From Streptomyces sp. R44 (lineage in GTDB: Bacteria > Actinomycetota > Actinomycetes > Streptomycetales > Streptomycetaceae), in the NCBI RefSeq assembly GCF_041053105.1, contig NZ_CP163444.1, positions 7,596,501 through 7,660,500 of the forward strand: DNA of 64,000 nucleotides, in the 5' to 3' direction. The translations under genes were made by a program, and so were the position numbers. Shown one piece after another: positions 8,117-15,989 of this stretch; within the stretch, counting starts at the first letter, position 1, and each line of letters starts with the position of its first letter. The notes beneath the pieces were generated by a model. That model was not told the DNA's origin and made no database searches. It saw nothing but the letters and a program-made list of their open reading frames with translations.

Positions 8117-9769
8117 ATGAACCGCACCGCCCCCGCCGACCTCGTCCTCACCGGGGCCCGCATCCACACCGTCGACCCGGCACTCCCCGAAGCCCAGGCA
8201 CTCGCCGTCCGCGCCGGCCGCATCGTCTGGATCGGCGCCGACGCCGAAGCGGCCGAGTGGACGGGAGCCGACACCCGGATCCTCGACGCCGGCGGGCGGC
8301 TCGTCCTGCCCGGCTTCGTCGACGCCCACAACCACGTCCGCCTCGGCTCCGACGACGCCTGCGTCCAGCTCGCCGGCGCCCGCACCCTCGACGAGATCCA
8401 CACACGCATCCGCACCTGGCACGAGGCCCACCCGGACGCCGCCTGGATCGAGGCCGAGGCCTTCGACTACTCCGCGATCCCCGACGGACGGATGCCCACC
8501 GCCGCCGACCTCGACCCGGCCACCGGAGACACCCCCGCCCTCGTCCTCAGCTACGACGTCCACACCGCCTGGCTCAACACCGCCGCCCTCCGCCGGCTCG
8601 GCGTCGACCGCGACCACACCGACCTCCCCTACGGGCGGGCCGTCACCGACCCCGCCACCGGTGAGCCCACCGGGTTCGTCAAGGACTTCGCCGTCAAGGG
8701 CCTCTCCCGCGAGGGCCACCGCGCCCTGCGCGAGCTCGGCCTCCCCTGGGCCTCCACCGACCGGCAGTACGGAAGGCTCGCCAAGAGCCTGGACGACGCC
8801 ATCGGCTACGGCATCACCACCGTCGTCGAACCGCAGAACTCCCTCGACGACCTCGCCCTCTTCGACCGTGCCCGCGCCGAGGGCCGGCTGCGCTCCCGGA
8901 TCGTCGCCGCGCTCTTCCACCCGCGCGGCACCACCGAGGCGGACCTCGACGCCTTCGAGACGGCCGCCGACGAGTACGCCGACGACCGGCTGCGGGTCGG
9001 TCCGCTCAAGCTGTACATCGACGACGTCGTCGAACCCCGCACCGCCGCCCTCCTGGAGCCGTACGCCGGCTGCTCCCACCACCGCGGCGACACCTTCTAC
9101 CCGCCCGAGGAGTTCGCCGAGCTGCTCACCCGGCTCGACGCGCGCGGCTTCCAGTGCTTCGTCCACGCGACCGGCGACCGGGGCATCCGCACCGTCCTCG
9201 ACGCCGTCGAGCGGGCCCGCGCCGTCAACGGCCCGCGCGACGCCCGCCACCAGGTCGTCCACGTCGAGTGCCTCGACCCTGCCGACACCCCGCGCTTCGC
9301 CGAGCTCGGCGTCGTCGCCTGCATGCAGCCCCGGCACGCCGCCCCCGACATCGCGGGACCCGGTCAGGACTGGGCCGAGAACGTCGGCCCCGAGCGCTGG
9401 CACAAGGCCTGGCCGCTGCGCAGCCTGCACGCGGCCGGCGCGGTGCTCGCCCTCTCCAGCGACTGGAACGTCGCCGAGATGGACCCGATGGTCGGCATCC
9501 ACGCCGCCGTCACCCGCCGGCCGCCGGGCGGTGGCGAGGCCTGGACGGCGGGCGAGACGATCGACGTCGCGACCGCCGTCGAGGGCTACACGATGGGCTC
9601 GGCCCACGCGAACTTCCTGGAGCACGAGCGGGGCTCGCTGACCGTGGGCAAGCTGGCCGACTTCGTCGTCCTCTCCCGCGACATCCTGCGCATCGCCCCG
9701 GAGGAGATCCCGGGCACGGTGGCGGAGACGGTCGTGGTGGGGGGCGAGGTGGTCGTGGACCGACGGTAG
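8117..9769 (+). CDS. Amidohydrolase of the YtcJ type
   Basis: Metal-dependent hydrolase of 550 residues, the usual size of the YtcJ/amidohydrolase-3 family. The beta-sandwich start LVLTGARIHTVD leads to the HxH metal motif in VDAHNHV (His71, His73). Further family motifs are FVHATGDRGIRTVLDAVE and SSDWNVAEMDPM, the latter giving the C-terminal metal/catalytic Asp. It is the second gene of the permease operon, so it probably opens or deamidates the imported compound. The start ATG 8117 has a GGAG somewhat far upstream. It converges with the next gene, leaving only 11 bp. Confidence 0.9.
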   Translation: MNRTAPADLVLTGARIHTVDPALPEAQALAVRAGRIVWIGADAEAAEWTGADTRILDAGGRLVLPGFVDAHNHVRLGSDDACVQLAGARTLDEIHTRIRTWHEAHPDAAWIEAEAFDYSAIPDGRMPTAADLDPATGDTPALVLSYDVHTAWLNTAALRRLGVDRDHTDLPYGRAVTDPATGEPTGFVKDFAVKGLSREGHRALRELGLPWASTDRQYGRLAKSLDDAIGYGITTVVEPQNSLDDLALFDRARAEGRLRSRIVAALFHPRGTTEADLDAFETAADEYADDRLRVGPLKLYIDDVVEPRTAALLEPYAGCSHHRGDTFYPPEEFAELLTRLDARGFQCFVHATGDRGIRTVLDAVERARAVNGPRDARHQVVHVECLDPADTPRFAELGVVACMQPRHAAPDIAGPGQDWAENVGPERWHKAWPLRSLHAAGAVLALSSDWNVAEMDPMVGIHAAVTRRPPGGGEAWTAGETIDVATAVEGYTMGSAHANFLEHERGSLTVGKLADFVVLSRDILRIAPEEIPGTVAETVVVGGEVVVDRR

Positions 9770-9780
9770 GCCGGTCCCGC

Positions 9781-10671
9781 TCAGTGCCCGTCGTCGCCGG
9801 ACTCCACCGCCATGCGCCGTTCGAAGCTGCGGCCCGCGTCGCCCGACTCGTACACCCCGTCCTGGGTGGCGACGAGCAGCCGGCGGGCGTCCACGGCGGT
9901 GAGCGCCTGCGGGGCGCCGCCCGGCACCGGTGCCACCCGGGTCCAGGAGGTGCCCCCGGCCGTCCCCCGGTGGAGGACGCCGTCCGGGTCGATGCCGAAG
10001 AGGGCGTCGGGGGCGGCCCACGAGACGTACGCGAGGACCCGCTCGGAGGCCGGGGCGAAGCTCCGGCCTCCGTCCGTGGAGCGCACCACGCCGGTCTCGG
10101 TGGTGGCCAGGACGGTGCCGGGGGCGCTGGGGGAGACGGCGATGTCGAGGGCGCGAAGAGCGGCGCGATCGTCCCAGGTCACGCCGTCGGCACTGACCCG
10201 CAGCAGGCCGTTCGCGCTGTCGTAGCCGTAGACGGTGGAGTCGGGCGCGGTGTCGAGCGCGTGGAAGTCGACCTTCCCCGCGAGGGACTTCTCCCGCCAG
10301 GTGCGGCCGGAGTCCGCCGAGGCGATGAGCCCGAGGTCGGCGGGCCCGTCGCCGCCGGGTGCCGGGTGCCCGCCGGCGAGGAAGTCGCCCTTCGCGGTGA
10401 CGGTGAATCCCATGAAGTCGTCACGGCGGTCACCGACCAGGACCGGCCGGCCGTCGGCGTCCGGGCTGTGGAGGCCCTGGTGGGTGGCGACGTAGAGGGT
10501 GTCGCCACGCAGCCCGAGGCCGTGGATGTGGCTCAGCGCGGATCCGGAACCGGCGGCGTCGGCGGGGGCCGGATCCTCGGAGGAACAGGCGGTCAGGGTC
10601 AGGGCGAGGGCGGCGGCGGTGAGGGCGGCGCCGAGGGTGGTGGCCGGGCGGCCGGAGAAGTACGTCTTCAT
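9781..10671 (-). CDS. BNR/propeller lipoprotein (F510_1955-type)
   Basis: Exported lipoprotein of 296 residues. A signal peptide with lipobox LTAC (Cys29) is followed by repeated BNR-type Asp-box segments such as SADSGRTW, STDGGRSF and SGDAGRSF, indicating a beta-propeller. An early motif SHIHGLGL is His-rich. From memory this matches a family named F510_1955 glycosylhydrolase-like, often found with metal-handling genes; no catalytic evidence is visible here. It follows a DUF305 lipoprotein and a His-rich membrane protein on the same strand, suggesting a small extracytoplasmic copper or silver handling group (inference). Confidence 0.82.
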   Translation of the reverse strand: MKTYFSGRPATTLGAALTAAALALTLTACSSEDPAPADAAGSGSALSHIHGLGLRGDTLYVATHQGLHSPDADGRPVLVGDRRDDFMGFTVTAKGDFLAGGHPAPGGDGPADLGLIASADSGRTWREKSLAGKVDFHALDTAPDSTVYGYDSANGLLRVSADGVTWDDRAALRALDIAVSPSAPGTVLATTETGVVRSTDGGRSFAPASERVLAYVSWAAPDALFGIDPDGVLHRGTAGGTSWTRVAPVPGGAPQALTAVDARRLLVATQDGVYESGDAGRSFERRMAVESGDDGH

Positions 10672-10784
10672 CGTTCTTTCGCCAGGGGTACGGGAGGCAC
10701 GGGGCGCTACGGCAGGGTCGGCACGGAGCGCGACGGCGGGGGAGGCTCGGGCGCTACGGCGGGGGCGGCCCGTCCACGGGAGGG

Positions 10785-10846
10785 ACGGGCCGCCTGGGAG
10801 CCGGGCCGGGCCGGGACGGGCCGCCTGGGAGCCGGGCCGGGCCGGG
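10785..10846. repeat. 31-bp tandem duplication
   Basis: A 31-bp unit beginning ACGGGCCGCCTGGGAGCCGG is present twice in perfect tandem (10785-10815, 10816-10846), in a longer run of GGGCC repeats between two minus-strand genes. Slippage in GC-rich DNA explains it; the region may also fold and stop transcription from the DUF305 gene. Confidence 0.8.
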
Positions 10847-10856
10847 CCGGGCCGGA

Positions 10857-11525
10857 TCAGAGCCGGTCGAGGATCTTCTTCAGCTGGGCGACCTCGGCGG
10901 ACTGGGTCCGGACGACGTCGTCGGCGAGCTTCTTGGCCGTGGCGTTGCCGCCGCTCTTCTGCTCGTCCTTCGCCATGGCGACGGCGCCGTCGTGGTGCGC
11001 GATCATCAGCTCGGCGAACTTCCGGTCGAAGGCCTTGCCCTTGGCGGCGGCCAGGTCCTTCATGTCCTGGTCGGACATCATCCCGGCCATGCCGTGGCCG
11101 GAGCCGTGCCCGGCGGACTCGGGCTTGCCCCAGCCCTTCAGCCAGGCCTTCATCTTCTGGATCTCCGGGTCCTGGGCCTGCTCGATCGCGGCGACCAGCT
11201 TCTTGACCTCGGGGTCCTCGGCCCGGCCGTCGGCGAGCTTCGCCATCTCCAGGGCCTGCTCGTGGTGGGGGATCATCATCTGCGCGAACATGACGTCCGC
11301 GTCGTTGAAGTCGCCGGGGGCGGAGTCCGCGCCGGGGGCCGCGGGAGCGGACGCCGAGGTGGAGGCGGACGACGTGGCGGACGTACCGCCGTGGTCCATC
11401 CCGCTCATGCCGTCGTCGGTGCCACAGGCGGTGAGCAGCAGTCCGGCCGCGGCGAGGACCCCAGCGAGCGCGAGCTTGCGGGGGGTGCGGTTCGTTCGGT
11501 TCGTGCGGTGGGTGAAGGCACGCAT
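10857..11525 (-). CDS. DUF305 lipoprotein, ferritin-like helical domain
   Basis: Exported protein of 222 residues with a lipobox LLTAC (Cys34) followed by a Met/His-rich linker (GMSGMDHGG). The DUF305 domain has two matching halves, each with an MI-x-HH motif: MMIPHHEQALEMA and LMIAHHDGAVAMA. Between them lies another Met/His patch, GHGSGHGMAGMM. DUF305 proteins are four-helix, ferritin-like and are often linked to copper; the His/Met clusters support metal binding, but this is inference. ATG 11525 follows GAGGT. It is flanked by two other exported proteins on the same strand, probably co-regulated. Confidence 0.9.
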   Translation of the reverse strand: MRAFTHRTNRTNRTPRKLALAGVLAAAGLLLTACGTDDGMSGMDHGGTSATSSASTSASAPAAPGADSAPGDFNDADVMFAQMMIPHHEQALEMAKLADGRAEDPEVKKLVAAIEQAQDPEIQKMKAWLKGWGKPESAGHGSGHGMAGMMSDQDMKDLAAAKGKAFDRKFAELMIAHHDGAVAMAKDEQKSGGNATAKKLADDVVRTQSAEVAQLKKILDRL

Positions 11526-11620
11526 GGTGATACCTCGTGTGCTGTGTGTGCGTACGGAGGGACGACCGGAGGCGCGCGAAGCACGAGTGAGTGACCCGTG
11601 TCGTGCGCGTCGGGTTCGGT

Positions 11621-12040
11621 CTAGATCCGCAGGACGGACAGCCGTGCGAGGTCCGGGGGACGTGGGGGAGGGGCGTGCGGCCCGAGCGCGGGGGTGAGCC
11701 GCGCGAGGAGGAGGGTCAGCCAGTCGGGGCGGCGTCCGAGCGCGGCCCGCAGGAGCCCCGCGAGCAGCCAGGCGCCGAGGACGGCCACGCAGAGGGTGGT
11801 CATGTCCATCCCCGTACCCGGCTCGTGTTGGGCGTCGGAGCTGTCGCCGTGGTGCGCGGCGCCGGCCTGCGCCGGGGTGCCGTGGTGAGAGGCGGTGGAG
11901 GTGTCCATGCCGCCGCCGGAGCCCTCGGGGTGCCCCACCGCGTGCATCAGGAACACGCCGAGCGCGAGCACGACGACGAGCAGGAGGTGCCCGATGGCAC
12001 CTCCTGCTCGTCTGCCGCGTTCCGCTCGGTGTGCGCGCAC
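11621..12040 (-). CDS. Small His-rich membrane protein (DUF6153-type)
   Basis: A 139-residue membrane protein. An N-terminal hydrophobic segment (LLLVVVLALGVFLMHAVGH) is followed by an extracytoplasmic His/Met/Asp-rich stretch with SHHG, AHHGD and QHEPGTGMDM, then a second helix and a proline-rich tail. GTG 12040 has AGGAGG nine bases upstream. From memory it matches DUF6153, which accompanies DUF305 genes in Streptomyces. The His/Met loop suggests metal binding at the outer face of the membrane (inference). It is the first gene of the three-gene minus-strand group. Confidence 0.78.
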   Translation of the reverse strand: MRAHRAERGRRAGGAIGHLLLVVVLALGVFLMHAVGHPEGSGGGMDTSTASHHGTPAQAGAAHHGDSSDAQHEPGTGMDMTTLCVAVLGAWLLAGLLRAALGRRPDWLTLLLARLTPALGPHAPPPRPPDLARLSVLRI

Positions 12041-12092
12041 GATTCAGGGCCTCCTGGCCCCGACGATACCGTGCGGGGGTATCAGTCGCGCG

Positions 12093-12437
12093 TCAGGACG
12101 GGAGCTCGCCCGTCATGGCGGCGGCCAGCCGCAGGTGCGGCGCGGCCTCGTCGCGGCGGCCCTGGCGCTCCAGGGTGCGCCCGAGCATCAGCCGGGCGTA
12201 GTGCTCGACCGGGTCGCGCTCCAGGACGGCGCGCAGCTCGGCCTCGGCGCGGGAGAGCTGCGCGGAGTGGTAGTAGGCCCGGGCGAGGAGGAGCCGCTGG
12301 GCCGTCTGCTCCGGGTGTTCGGCGACGAGACCGCTGAGGATGCGGATGGCGGTTCCGTACTCCTTCGCCTCGAAGAACAGCTGCGCGCGGTCCCAGCGTT
12401 CCCCGGCCGTTCCGAACTCGTAGTACGTGTCGCTCAC
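12093..12437 (-). CDS. Tetratricopeptide-repeat protein
   Basis: Small cytoplasmic protein of 114 residues made mostly of TPR-like helix pairs: RAQLFFEAKEYGTAIRILSG, RLLLARAYYHSAQLSRAEAE and RLMLGRTLERQGRRDEAAPH. TPR arrays mediate protein-protein contacts; the partner is unknown. GTG 12437 is preceded by GGGAG at a normal distance, so longer versions starting upstream are less likely. It diverges from the pirin gene with about 100 bp between starts. Confidence 0.82.
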   Translation of the reverse strand: MSDTYYEFGTAGERWDRAQLFFEAKEYGTAIRILSGLVAEHPEQTAQRLLLARAYYHSAQLSRAEAELRAVLERDPVEHYARLMLGRTLERQGRRDEAAPHLRLAAAMTGELPS

Positions 12438-12541
12438 TTGCTCTCCCTTTCCGGGGCTCCCGATCTGCCACCCTGGGGGGTGGTCGATCACGTCAACACC
12501 GCCGGTTAGTTGAACATTCCACCAAGGATGGGTTGAGCGTC

Positions 12542-13507
12542 ATGAGCAATCTCGATCGTCAGGCCACGCTGACCGTGTGCGGCGGCCGCGGCTTCGTCGT
12601 CGCCGAACCCGTACGGGAGCTCCTCAGCCCCCGCCGCGTCCAGCTCGGCGAGTCGACCGAGGTCCGCCGACTGCTCCCGAACCTGGGCCGCCGCATGGTC
12701 GGAGCCTGGGCCTTCGTCGACCACTACGGCCCCGACGACATCGCCGACGAGCCCGGCATGCAGGTCCCTCCCCACCCGCACATGGGTCTGCAGACCGTCA
12801 GCTGGCTCCACGAGGGCGAGGTGCTGCACCGCGACTCCACCGGCAGCCTGCAGACGATCCGCCCGCGCGAACTGGGGCTCATGACCTCCGGCCGGGCGAT
12901 CTCGCACTCGGAGGAGAGCCCCCGGCCGCACGCCCGCTTCCTGCACGGCGCGCAGCTCTGGGTCGCCCTCCCCGACGCCCACCGGCACGTCGAGCCGCAC
13001 TTCGAGCACCACGCCGACCTGCCCCGCGTCACCGCGGCCGGCCTCACCGCCACCGTGATCCTCGGCGCGCTCGACGGTGCCGCCTCGCCGGGCACCACGT
13101 ACACCCCGATCGTCGGCGCCGACCTCGCCCTCACGGCGGGCACCGAGACGAACCTCCCCCTGGAGCCCGACTTCGAGTACGCGGTCCTCGCCATGTCCGG
13201 CGAGGCCCGGGTCGACGGCGTCCCCGTCCTGCCCGGCTCGATGCTCTACCTGGGCTGCGGCCGCACGGAGCTCCCCCTCCACGCCCTCTCGGACGCGGGC
13301 CTGATGCTCCTCGGCGGCGAGCCCTTCGAGGAGGAGCTCGTCATGTGGTGGAACTTCGTGGGCCGCACGGACGAGGAGATCCGCGTGGCGCGGGAGGCGT
13401 GGATGACCGGCGACCGCTTCGGCGAGGTCAAGGGGTACGACGGCGACCGTCTGGACGCCCCGGAGGTGCCGCCCACGCAGCTGAAGGCGCGGGGGCGGGT
13501 GCGCTGA
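12542..13507 (+). CDS. Pirin-family protein
   Basis: Bicupin of 321 residues that binds one metal in the N-terminal cupin. The metal ligands are visible in PPHPHMG (two His) and in ISHSEES (His and Glu). Pirins act as redox sensors or quercetinases in different organisms; the role here is unknown. The C-terminal third ends with VAREAWMTGDRFGEVKGYDG, and this end is duplicated 5 kb downstream as a fragment. ATG 12542 is preferred, though an in-frame TTG at 12533 sits closer to the AAGGA motif. It is followed by a hairpin and the converging oxidase gene. Confidence 0.92.
   Translation: MSNLDRQATLTVCGGRGFVVAEPVRELLSPRRVQLGESTEVRRLLPNLGRRMVGAWAFVDHYGPDDIADEPGMQVPPHPHMGLQTVSWLHEGEVLHRDSTGSLQTIRPRELGLMTSGRAISHSEESPRPHARFLHGAQLWVALPDAHRHVEPHFEHHADLPRVTAAGLTATVILGALDGAASPGTTYTPIVGADLALTAGTETNLPLEPDFEYAVLAMSGEARVDGVPVLPGSMLYLGCGRTELPLHALSDAGLMLLGGEPFEEELVMWWNFVGRTDEEIRVAREAWMTGDRFGEVKGYDGDRLDAPEVPPTQLKARGRVR
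13381..13507 (+). repeat. 127-bp direct repeat, copy 1 (3' end of pirin)
   Basis: The last 127 bp of the intact pirin gene recur at 18476-18602 with no indels and ten substitutions (about 92% identity). Most differences are third-codon changes, so both copies diverged as coding DNA. The copies bracket the oxidase/peroxidase pair. Confidence 0.95.
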
Positions 13508-13625
13508 GCCCGGCTTTCTCGCCGCCCTGTCGATGGCGGGAGCAGGGACGCCGGACCAGGCCCTTGGCTATCCCCGGCTATCCCCGATGGAGCCTGTCAA
13601 CGGTCGGACCGACGGCGCCGGGGCA

Positions 13626-13661
13626 AGCCCCCAGCCGTGCCCCGTGACAGGGCTGGGGGCT
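13626..13661. terminator. Hairpin between converging pirin and oxidase genes
   Basis: AGCCCCCAGCC (13626-13636) pairs with GGCTGGGGGCT (13651-13661), an 11-bp perfect stem with a 14-nt loop, followed by CGTTT on the plus strand. It lies between converging genes and could act in both directions. Confidence 0.75.
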
Positions 13662-13683
13662 CGTTTCGGAGAGACAGCAGGTG

Positions 13684-15645
13684 TCAGTCGGCCGCCTTCA
13701 CCTTGGCGGCGGTCGCCGGGGGCTTGAGCTGGACCCAGCCGGCCTTGCTCGGTGCGCCCTCCTCGTTGAGGAGGAAGAGCATGTAATGGCCGGGCGGGGC
13801 CGCGGCGGCGGTCGGCGGGGCCTGAAGCTCCAGGAAGTTGCCGCTGCGGCTCTTGATGCGCAGTTCGAGGTGACGCTGGCTGGTGTTGATCGAGTGGGTC
13901 GAGGTGGTCGGGGCCAGCAGCACGGCGCGGGTGACTTCGTTGGGTGTGCTGGTGCTCACCGTGATCTTCTCGTTGTAGCCGACGCTCGGGTTGAAGATCA
14001 GACCGAGCGAGGGGCGGCTGCCCTGGTGGAGGTAGGCCGGCTCGTAGATCTCGATGCTGCCGTTGTTGTTGTCATTGATGTCGGGGTCGTTGGCGAGCTG
14101 CTGGAGTTCGTCGCCCGTGATCATGACACGGCCGTCCGGGAGGACCACGCCGTTGGAGTGGTAGCCGCGCGGCAGCCGCTGGATGGGGCCGAGCTTCCAG
14201 TCGCCGTTCTCGTCGCGCAGTTCGACCTGGCGGTACTTCAGGTCGGCGTTGGGGTTGTACGGTCCGTTGCCGTAGTCGCGGATGTCGAAGGCGCCGTTGA
14301 CGGTGAGCAGATTGCCGTTCGGCAGGAGCAGGGTGTCGTCCTGGGTGCGGCCGAAGGCGCGGGGCTTCTCTGTGTTCCACTTGCCGCCGGCCAGGCGGTA
14401 GGTGTTCGGGTCGTTGCGGTCGCCGCCGAGGACCAGGACCGAGTCGGGGCCTCTGAAGCCGGCCGGCAGGGGGACCGCGGAGCCGTAGTTGCGCCTCCAC
14501 TCCCCACCATCAGGGCCAGGCTTGGCCTTGTTGACGTCCGGGCGGTCGGGCAGGTCGGTCTTGGTGTCGGCGGCGGTGTCGAAGAGCCATTGCTGGTCCA
14601 CGGAGCGGCCGAGTCCGTAGATCTTCCCGTCGCGCAGCGAGAACAGGTGCGGATAGTCCCACTTGAACGGGGCCTCGGTCTTGAGCTTGTCCACCCCCCA
14701 GCCGATCGGCTTGGTCGACTTGTCGAAGGGCACCTGGCGGCTCGCGTCGGGGAAGCGCTCGACGACCGGGGTGGGGGTGCCCCAGCCGAGCTCCGACTGG
14801 CCGGACATGATCACCTGACGTCCGTCGGCGCCGGTGACCACGCTGGGGTACCAGCGGCCGACGGACATGTCCTTGTTGAGGTACCAGTCCTCCGCCCAGG
14901 GGTCGAAGACCAGGCTCAGCTTGGCGCCGCTGCCTCCGTTGCCGCCGAGGTTGCCGCCGAAGACGCCGAGCATGCCGTTGGGCAGGAAGGAGTGGCCGGC
15001 GCAGAAGAACGGGGCCGGGCGGGGTTCGTTCTTGCCGTCGGGCATGTTGACGACCGGTGGCTTCTTCTCGGTGAACGCGTCGGGACCGGTCCCCTTGGCG
15101 GGGTCCCAGATCCAGGCCCGGCCGGCGTTCTGCTTGCCGATCGTGTCGGTGGGGGCGGGCTCCTTCTGCGGGTTGACCTCGATCCGCTCGAAGGAGAACA
15201 GCAGGACCTTGCCGGTGGGCAGCAGTGCGACGTGGGCCGCGAAGTCCGGCGACTGGAAGTACTCCTGGAACCGGCCGAACTCGGCGGCGTCGAAAGACGC
15301 GTTGGCCTTCTCCTGGGAGGCGGTCAGCGACTTGAGCCGCTCCGTACGGGTGGTCTGCGGGTACTCGCCGACATCGGCCAGGGCCTTCCGGGTACGGGCG
15401 TGCTCCTCGGCGTGCTCCTTGCCGAGCGTCGCCGCCTCGTCCGGGTCGACGGTGACCGGCGCGGTCGCCGCTCGGGAGGCGGGGCCGTAGGGAAGGGCGT
15501 CGCCCCCCTCGTCGTGACCGGTGTGGGCCAGTACGGGGCCTGCCGACGCCAGGGCCATGGACGCGGCCATCGCGGTGGCGGCGCAGACCGAGATCGCCGT
15601 GGCGAGCCTCCGGCGGGCGGGCAGGGGCGGATTACTGCGGGACAT
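13684..15645 (-). CDS. Secreted copper-radical oxidase (galactose oxidase/GlxA-like)
   Basis: Exported kelch-propeller oxidase of 653 residues, expected to oxidise an alcohol or carbohydrate to an aldehyde while producing hydrogen peroxide. A signal peptide with PARRRLATAIS is followed by mature protein from about LAHTGHDEG. The Tyr-Cys cofactor and copper ligands are all present: Cys215 (FFCAGHSF), Tyr266 (GRWYPS), Tyr495-His496 (RGYHSNG) and His584 (STHSINTS). A C-terminal DUF1929-type domain ends in PPGHYMLFLLNEEG. ATG 15645 follows AAGGAG. In Streptomyces the relative GlxA is matured with help from a DyP peroxidase; here a DyP gene lies divergently next door. The pair is bracketed by pirin repeats. 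Confidence 0.92.
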   Translation of the reverse strand: MSRSNPPLPARRRLATAISVCAATAMAASMALASAGPVLAHTGHDEGGDALPYGPASRAATAPVTVDPDEAATLGKEHAEEHARTRKALADVGEYPQTTRTERLKSLTASQEKANASFDAAEFGRFQEYFQSPDFAAHVALLPTGKVLLFSFERIEVNPQKEPAPTDTIGKQNAGRAWIWDPAKGTGPDAFTEKKPPVVNMPDGKNEPRPAPFFCAGHSFLPNGMLGVFGGNLGGNGGSGAKLSLVFDPWAEDWYLNKDMSVGRWYPSVVTGADGRQVIMSGQSELGWGTPTPVVERFPDASRQVPFDKSTKPIGWGVDKLKTEAPFKWDYPHLFSLRDGKIYGLGRSVDQQWLFDTAADTKTDLPDRPDVNKAKPGPDGGEWRRNYGSAVPLPAGFRGPDSVLVLGGDRNDPNTYRLAGGKWNTEKPRAFGRTQDDTLLLPNGNLLTVNGAFDIRDYGNGPYNPNADLKYRQVELRDENGDWKLGPIQRLPRGYHSNGVVLPDGRVMITGDELQQLANDPDINDNNNGSIEIYEPAYLHQGSRPSLGLIFNPSVGYNEKITVSTSTPNEVTRAVLLAPTTSTHSINTSQRHLELRIKSRSGNFLELQAPPTAAAAPPGHYMLFLLNEEGAPSKAGWVQLKPPATAAKVKAAD

Positions 15646-15989
15646 GGGACTCCTTGCTGCAGAGAGGAGGGCGCAGCGGTTCGACTGGGGACGCATCGGA
15701 GGGCGGGCTGCGCCGGGACTGCCACACGTTCACACACAGTGACGAGCTTCAGTGTTTCGGCGTATCAACCGGCTGTCGCCCTGAGGCCCGCAGCCGGGTG
15801 ATCCCGTGCGCCGAAAGCGCCTCTTCGCGCCCCATGCGCCCCCCCGACCAGCGCGTTTGTGGTCAACAAACGGGTGACGGGGGGCTCCATCGGTCCGGTC
15901 TGTCCGTGGAAGGGCATACGAGTACTGCGTACTTCGATGATGACTCCGCGCGACATCGGGCGTGGAGGTGTCGATCTCCTGGAGGGAAC
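15646..15989. other. Divergent promoter region of oxidase and peroxidase
   Basis: These 344 bp separate two divergent starts and contain no convincing gene. The copper-oxidase leader (AAGGAG) is at the left end and GGAGGG of the peroxidase gene at the right end. AT-richer patches near 15730-15770 and 15850-15930 probably hold the promoters, but I see no clear dyad operator. Confidence 0.5.

Noticed and set aside
10740..10860. GGGCC-rich repeats considered as a CRISPR-like array
   Set aside because: Only two 31-bp units directly abut with no spacers; it is a simple tandem duplication.
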